Assembly: GCA_964591255.1 (NCBI GenBank)
Contig: CAZQAA010000037.1
Location: forward strand, 1 to 7,459
DNA from: CAZQAA01 sp964591255
Lineage (GTDB): Bacteria; Desulfobacterota; DSM-4660; Desulfatiglandales; Desulfatiglandaceae
Direction of reading: 5' to 3'
DNA length: 7,459 nucleotides
Numbering within the stretch: the stretch's first letter is position 1; every line of letters begins with the position of its first letter. Made by a program: the position numbers and the translations under genes. Positions 5,315 through 7,459 of this stretch are shown piece after piece. Below the pieces are notes generated by a model. That model had not been told where the DNA came from, did no database searches, and was given only the letters and a program-made list of their open reading frames with translations.

Positions 5315-6103
5315 ATGCAAAAATATGGGTTAACAATTCTTATGGGTTTGGTTGCTCTGGCCTTTGCCGTGCCAGCTGGTTGCGCGGAAGTCACAAATAA
5401 TGACGTAAATCTTGAACTGACGCCTTCAGCCAGCGAGACGATACCAGCCGATAACAATATGGTGAACTTTGAGGACGAATTCAAAGATCAGTATGACGTC
5501 CAGGTTCCTGATCCGCTGAGCGGTTATAACCGGGTTATGACAAATGTTAACGACAAATTCTACTTTTGGTTTCTAAAACCCGTGGCCCAAGGCTATGGCC
5601 TGGTCATACCCGAATTCGCCCGGGTTGCCATAAATCGTTGTTATACCAATTTGTCGTTTCCAATCCGCTTTGTAAACAATCTGCTACAACTTAAGTTCAA
5701 ACGTGCGGGCGTTGAGGCTGCCCGATTTGGCATAAATACAACCGTCGGCGTATTAGGGATGGGAGACCCTGCCAAGTCCTGGTTTAATTTAAGACCTTAC
5801 AGAGAAGACTTTGGGCAAACTCTGGGTAATTATCGAATGGGAAGCTGTTTCCATCTTGTACTGCCCATGCTCGGGCCCTCAAATATGCGAGACACTCTGG
5901 GGATGGGACCGGACCTATTTCTTAACCCGGTCAACTACCTGGATGATAAACTTCTCGTAGCAGGAATCCACCTGTTTGAAAGAATCAATTACACATCACT
6001 CCATATTGGAGAATATGAGAGCCTCAAAAGGGATGCTGTTGACTTTTATACATTTACGCGAGATGCGTACGAACAGAAACGCAGGAAAGAAATAGAGGAA
6101 TAG
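5315..6103 (+). CDS. mlaA: MlaA/VacJ family outer-membrane phospholipid-transport protein
   Basis: MlaA proteins sit in the inner leaflet of the outer membrane and pass mislocalised phospholipids to the periplasmic carrier MlaC. This 262-residue protein has an N-terminal signal over about residues 1-24, an acidic linker, and then the MlaA domain from about residue 64. Motifs seen are VPDPLSGYNRVM (64-75), LKPVAQGY (87-94), VNNLLQLK (120-127), RFGINTTVGVLGMGDPA (137-153), EDFGQTLGNY (164-173) and LPMLGPSNMRD (183-193). The segment before LPMLGPS reads GSCFHLV instead of the common GPYLV form. C23 follows VPAG: a proline at -3 is atypical for a lipobox, so lipidation is uncertain and cleavage after GCA is an alternative. 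AGGGGG (5304-5309) is the ribosome site. The gene leads the operon, 6 nt ahead of mlaC. Confidence 0.92.
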   Translation: MQKYGLTILMGLVALAFAVPAGCAEVTNNDVNLELTPSASETIPADNNMVNFEDEFKDQYDVQVPDPLSGYNRVMTNVNDKFYFWFLKPVAQGYGLVIPEFARVAINRCYTNLSFPIRFVNNLLQLKFKRAGVEAARFGINTTVGVLGMGDPAKSWFNLRPYREDFGQTLGNYRMGSCFHLVLPMLGPSNMRDTLGMGPDLFLNPVNYLDDKLLVAGIHLFERINYTSLHIGEYESLKRDAVDFYTFTRDAYEQKRRKEIEE

Positions 6104-6109
6104 ATCGTC

Positions 6110-6703
6110 ATGAAAAGGTCATTTTGTACTATTCTGGTCACAATACTTACAATATCGTTAATGAGCCATGTCACCATGGCAGATGATAGAACGACGGTTG
6201 GAGATCTCTTGAAAAAGAATATTGACAAGGTGATCTCCATCCTTAAACAAAAAGACCTCAAACAGGAAGAGAAAAATTGTCGAATAATAGAAATTGTCAC
6301 CCCCATGTTCGACTTTTCACTCATGGCAAAGTTGACCCTCGGGAAAAAACACTGGCCGGAATTATCTAAAGAGCAACAGAAACAATTCGAGGATGTCTTT
6401 GTAAAACACCTCAAGGCATCCTATCTTGAGAAACTGAATCTTTATTCGGACGAGATAATCGTCTACAAACCCCCCATTCAAGTCAAAAAAAAGATTTATG
6501 TGCCCACCGACCTAATATCCAAGGGCAATACAATTTCCATGCTGTATAAATTCTGGAAATCCAAAAAGGGCTGGAAAATATATGACCTGGAAATAGCAGG
6601 GGTGAGTGTTGTTCAATCCTATCGCTCCCAATTTGATCAAGTCCTTAGTAATGGGACCTTTGAGGATCTCTTGAAGGAACTGGAGAATTTGGGACAAAAA
6701 TGA
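6110..6703 (+). CDS. mlaC: MlaC/Ttg2D family periplasmic lipid carrier
   Basis: MlaC proteins are soluble periplasmic shuttles that bind phospholipid acyl chains between the outer-membrane MlaA complex and an inner-membrane transporter. HpnM of hopanoid producers belongs to the same family. The 197-residue chain has a signal peptide over about residues 1-24 (KR, hydrophobic core, cleavage near VTMA/DD). Family features are MFDFSLMAKLTLGKKHW (66-82), LSKEQQKQFEDVFVKHLKAS (85-104), YKFWKSKKGWKIYDLEIAGV (146-165) and SYRSQFDQVL (170-179). The length is typical. The ribosome site AGAGGAA (6094-6100) lies inside the end of mlaA, so translation is probably coupled. No mlaF, E, D or B gene accompanies it here. 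Confidence 0.92.
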   Translation: MKRSFCTILVTILTISLMSHVTMADDRTTVGDLLKKNIDKVISILKQKDLKQEEKNCRIIEIVTPMFDFSLMAKLTLGKKHWPELSKEQQKQFEDVFVKHLKASYLEKLNLYSDEIIVYKPPIQVKKKIYVPTDLISKGNTISMLYKFWKSKKGWKIYDLEIAGVSVVQSYRSQFDQVLSNGTFEDLLKELENLGQK

Positions 6704-6724
6704 TTCCGGGTCAACATCACGCAA

Positions 6725-7459
6725 ATGCAATGGCAAAATAAAATCAGTCCCCTGCTCACTCGCCTTTTTGACAAATTAATCCTCAGTCGACCAGGGATTG
6801 TTGTATGTTTCCTGCTTATTCTGATCTGTTTCCTGGGATATCATGCCAAGGATTTCAAGATCGATGCGTCCGCAGACACCTTACTCCTGGAAAATGACAA
6901 AGATCTCCATTACTGGCGGGTCATCAGTGACCGATATGGCATTGAAGATTACCTGATGTTGACCTTTTCTCCGAATGAAGACCTTTTCTCCGATAATACC
7001 CTATCAACACTTGTACGGCTTAAAGACGAATTAAAGCAGATGGAAAGGGTGTCATCAGTAGTTTCAATATTAGATGTGCCGCTATTGGAAAGTCCGCCGG
7101 TACCGATAAAAGAGCTTGTTAATAATGTTATGACACTCGAGTCGCCAACAGTCGACCGAGATTTGGCCAAGATCGAATTCAAAAACAGCCCCATCTATCA
7201 GGACCTGCTTGTGAGCCCTGATCTCAAAGTCACCGCACTCCAGATAGTATTCAAACAAGATGCGAGGTATCAGGATCTGTTGAACCGACGCAACTACTTT
7301 AGAGAGAAAAAGGCCAATGGGATGCTTAGCGAGCCGGAATCGCTCCAATATGAAAAGGTTGCCGAGGAGCTTCAAAGGCAGACGGACAATATGAAGGATC
7401 TACGCCATGTGGATATCATGACGATCCGAAAAATCATGGACAAATATCGTCAGGATGGT
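6725..7459 (+). CDS. RND-superfamily (MMPL/HAE3-type) exporter, N-terminal part only
   Basis: The ATG at 6725 opens 245 codons that run to the window end with no stop. The product begins MQWQNKISPLLTRLFDKLIL, then a membrane helix IVVCFLLILICFLGYHA (about 25-41). The periplasmic start of RND exporters follows: FKIDASADTLLLENDKDL (44-61), YWRVISDRYGIEDYLMLTF (63-81) and VSSVVSILDVPLLESP (109-124). These match the MMPL/HAE3 branch that includes the hopanoid exporter HpnN; which substrate this one carries is unknown. A full protein would be several hundred residues longer, with eleven or more further helices. It starts 21 nt after mlaC in the same frame, with no clear ribosome site, so translation is likely coupled to mlaC. 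The earlier in-frame codons offer no other usual start. Confidence 0.88.
   Translation, partial: MQWQNKISPLLTRLFDKLILSRPGIVVCFLLILICFLGYHAKDFKIDASADTLLLENDKDLHYWRVISDRYGIEDYLMLTFSPNEDLFSDNTLSTLVRLKDELKQMERVSSVVSILDVPLLESPPVPIKELVNNVMTLESPTVDRDLAKIEFKNSPIYQDLLVSPDLKVTALQIVFKQDARYQDLLNRRNYFREKKANGMLSEPESLQYEKVAEELQRQTDNMKDLRHVDIMTIRKIMDKYRQDG

Noticed and set aside
6701..6727. Possible read-through fusion of mlaC to the RND gene, since both share a frame with only seven sense codons after the TGA
   Set aside because: MlaC is periplasmic while the N-terminus of an RND protein is cytoplasmic, so a fusion would have conflicting topology. Nothing suggests recoding at the TGA. Coupled translation explains the layout.
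6046..7375. Minus-strand open frames opposite mlaC and the RND gene
   Set aside because: They are antisense to clear MlaC and RND sequences and show no features of real proteins.

Overview
The window looks like chromosomal DNA of a Gram-negative bacterium. The best guess is a Desulfobacterota (delta-proteobacterial) lineage. That rests on the style of HisH/HisF (CLGTQII, FYDITASSERR, LNSIDADGT), on a threonine synthase with an N-terminal zinc ribbon, and on an outer-membrane lipid-transport operon. This is recognition from memory, not a database search. No mobile element, CRISPR array, tRNA or rRNA was seen.

Layout. (1) Positions 1-158, minus strand: the first 52 codons of an exported protein cut by the window edge. 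(2) Positions 159-562: a divergent control region, with a promoter candidate for the exported gene and two for a cold-shock gene. (3) Positions 563-2672, plus strand: a cold-shock protein, then hisH and hisF overlapping by 8 nt, then a stand-alone receiver-domain response regulator. (4) Positions 2689-4203, minus strand: threonine synthase, converging on the regulator with a 16-nt gap. (5) Positions 4204-4657: a 454-bp non-coding stretch. It carries the thrC promoter and two inverted-repeat structures whose wobble pairs fit plus-strand RNA. (6) Positions 4658-5056: a small VanZ-family membrane protein. (7) Positions 5057-5314: an intergenic region with a near-consensus promoter. (8) Positions 5315-7459, plus strand: an operon of mlaA, mlaC and the start of an RND-superfamily (MMPL/HAE3-type) exporter that runs off the window.

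How the genes work together. HisH and HisF form imidazole-glycerol-phosphate synthase (histidine biosynthesis, with AICAR released to purine synthesis). ThrC makes threonine. The last operon joins an outer-membrane MlaA, a periplasmic MlaC lipid carrier and an RND exporter. In the classical Mla pathway MlaC docks on the inner-membrane ABC complex MlaFEDB. No mlaF, E, D or B is seen between mlaA and the window end, so the RND protein may be the inner-membrane partner, as the HpnM/HpnN pairing in hopanoid-producing bacteria suggests.

The points most worth checking are the RND-coupled Mla operon, the branched RNA candidate at 4351-4474, the G7-loop hairpin before the VanZ gene, and a hairpin that would bury the cold-shock start codon. 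Most other sequence is ordinary housekeeping.
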